A DNA stretch of 64,000 nt from JAIBCM01 sp041395165 (lineage in GTDB: Bacteria; Verrucomicrobiota; Verrucomicrobiia; JADLBR01; JAIBCM01): contig JAWLBA010000004.1 in the NCBI GenBank assembly GCA_041395165.1, forward strand, positions 55,920 to 119,919. The letters run 5' to 3'. A model generated the notes under the pieces. The model did no database searches and was not told where the DNA came from. It saw nothing but the letters and a program-made list of their open reading frames with translations. Position numbers and translations under genes: made by a program. Positions 62,911-64,000 of this stretch are shown here, piece by piece; the first letter of the stretch is position 1, and every line of letters begins with the position of its first letter.

Positions 62911-64000
62911 TCACATTCCAGGTTCCATGACATCTTTTTTGCGAACACGACTCTCGAATCGAGTCAACGCTTTCAAGAAAGTTAAATCAATTTTTTGAGT
63001 CGGACCATTTCGATGCTTCTGAATATCGAGACAAGCTTCACCCTCTAACCCGTTACCGCCAACCTCATCACTATCACGATACAATTCGGGTCGATACAAT
63101 AATCCGACAATATCCGCATCCTGCTCAATCGCACCCGACTCCCGCAAATCAGACAATCTCGGCTGTCCCCCTCCCCGTTTTTCCGGCTCGCGATTCAACT
63201 GACACAAAACCACCACCGGAATCTTCAACTCTTTCGCAATCGCCTTAATACCACCAGAAATTTCTGCCACATCGGCCTGACGCGAATCATTGCGACGAAT
63301 CCCGCCCGCCTGAATCAACTGCAAATAATCAATAATAATCAGATCAACATCGTAACGCTTTTTGAGTCGACGCGCCTTGGTTCGAAGTTGCTGAAGTGTT
63401 ATTCCCGCCGTCTCATCCAAATATAATTTAGCATTTTGAATCTCACTCGCAGCATGAGCAATTCGTTTAAATTCTGTGTCAGAAATAAACCCATCACGAA
63501 TCGTTTTTTGATTCACCCGCGCACGCGAAGCCAACATGCGAAGCAAAAGCTGCTCACTCGACATTTCCAGAGAAAAAATGCCAACCGCCTTGCCACCTTC
63601 CAAAGTCGCATGCTCCGCAATATTGAGCGCAAACGAAGTTTTACCCACACCAGGACGCGCCGCAAAAACAATCATATCCCCACCATGTAAACCGCCCGTT
63701 AACGAATCCAAATCATAAAAACCCGTAGGCACCCCGATTACCTTGCCTTTGTTCGTGCTCATATGCTCGATGAGCTTCAAAACCGGCATTACCAAATCCT
63801 TAGCAGGCTGCGTGTCCCTAGCGGTAGAATCTTCCGAAATCTTAAAAAAAGCTGCCTGAGCCTGATCCAAAACCGGCCCCGGATCATCGGGAGCTTCTTG
63901 CACCGCTTGCACCAATTCCGCACAGGAACAAACCACCTGACGCAATAAAAACTTGCTTCGAACCAAATTAATATAACTAAAAATATTGGCCGGCGTTGGC
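62911..64000 (-). CDS. dnaB: replicative DNA helicase DnaB, 5' part beyond the window
   Basis: The C-terminal RecA-like motor of DnaB is complete: GVPTGFYDLDSLTGGLHGGDMIVFAARPGVGKTSFALNIAEHATLEGGKAVGIFSLEMSSEQLLLRMLASRA, with Walker A ARPGVGKTS; Walker B IIIDYLQLIQAGG; and QPRLSDLRESGAIEQDADIV. The frame is open up to base 64000, reading PTPANIFSYINLVRSKFLLRQVV, the usual end of the N-terminal domain, so the start lies outside. No intein is present in the visible part. It lies upstream of bamA on the same strand, with about 107 bases between them. Confidence 0.95.
   Translation of the reverse strand, partial: PTPANIFSYINLVRSKFLLRQVVCSCAELVQAVQEAPDDPGPVLDQAQAAFFKISEDSTARDTQPAKDLVMPVLKLIEHMSTNKGKVIGVPTGFYDLDSLTGGLHGGDMIVFAARPGVGKTSFALNIAEHATLEGGKAVGIFSLEMSSEQLLLRMLASRARVNQKTIRDGFISDTEFKRIAHAASEIQNAKLYLDETAGITLQQLRTKARRLKKRYDVDLIIIDYLQLIQAGGIRRNDSRQADVAEISGGIKAIAKELKIPVVVLCQLNREPEKRGGGQPRLSDLRESGAIEQDADIVGLLYRPELYRDSDEVGGNGLEGEACLDIQKHRNGPTQKIDLTFLKALTRFESRVRKKDVMEPGM

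Overview
The window reads as chromosome of a bacterium from the Planctomycetes-Verrucomicrobia-Chlamydiae (PVC) superphylum, most likely Verrucomicrobiota. This rests on gene order and protein form recalled from known genomes, not on a search. The order rplY (CTC type)-pth-rpsF-...-rplI, the adjacency dxr-rseP, the pair uppS-cdsA and the cluster bamA-skp-lpxD all match chlamydial neighbourhoods. IspG is the long form (591 residues) found in Chlamydiae, Bacteroidetes and plants. The cell has an outer membrane (BamA, Skp, LpxD), a murein sacculus (UppS, LysA, NagZ) and type IV pilin-like secretion. The DNA is moderately AT-rich by eye.

Layout. 0-7.8 kb (minus strand): uppS-cdsA-dxr-rseP-ispG, a lipid and isoprenoid operon, followed by a secreted caspase-like protein, a lipoprotein and a pseudopilin. 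8-10 kb: lysS and an isochorismatase-like hydrolase. 9.9-12.6 kb (minus): the ribosomal operon rplY-pth-rpsF-ssb-rplI. 12.7-15 kb: nagZ, a secreted nuclease-like protein and a Tyr-rich secreted peptide. 15.1-17.8 kb: argH and lysA, both frameshifted. 17.8-21.2 kb (minus): carA, an FHA protein and a class III aminotransferase. 21.3-24.1 kb (minus): a polyamine-type ABC importer, potC-potD-potB. 24.2-28.5 kb: a fused glycosidase/glycosyltransferase and an ABC exporter, with the DNA between about 26.0 and 27.7 kb badly broken. 28.5-30.4 kb: a zincin-like protein and an unknown protein. 30.4-35.6 kb: a SulP transporter, then deoC and two aldehyde dehydrogenases. 35.7-38.4 kb (minus): a TPR membrane protein and a TPR-AAA+ ATPase. 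38.4-39.1 kb: a palindromic element and a decayed MGMT-like gene. 39.1-44.1 kb: pheS, a toxin-antitoxin-like island and a shattered cinA. 44.1-47.5 kb: recA, then pyrH-hpf-frr with a MITE-like element between pyrH and hpf. 47.5-55.6 kb: PHP phosphatase, MDR oxidoreductase and a run of partly broken minus-strand genes (NDUFA9-like, acyl-CoA synthetase with acyltransferase remnant, TMEM14-like, photolyase, MBL hydrolase). 55.6-64 kb: purH, clpX, and the minus-strand lpxD, skp, bamA and dnaB (cut by the window edge).

Two themes stand out. First, at least 15 genes are interrupted by small indels or stops, several at A/T homopolymers, including argH and lysA and the 3' end of rseP. This may be read/assembly error or recent decay, and it must be settled before any gene here is called a pseudogene. 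Second, the accessory island at 40.2-42.9 kb strings together DUF433, PIN-like, CopG/BrnA-like and DUF2971 genes with 4-8 base overlaps, followed by a second DUF433/PIN-like pair. The overlapping CopG-like/DUF2971 pair is the best candidate in the window for an undescribed toxin-antitoxin or defence module.

No tRNA, rRNA, CRISPR array, complete insertion sequence or replication origin was recognised.
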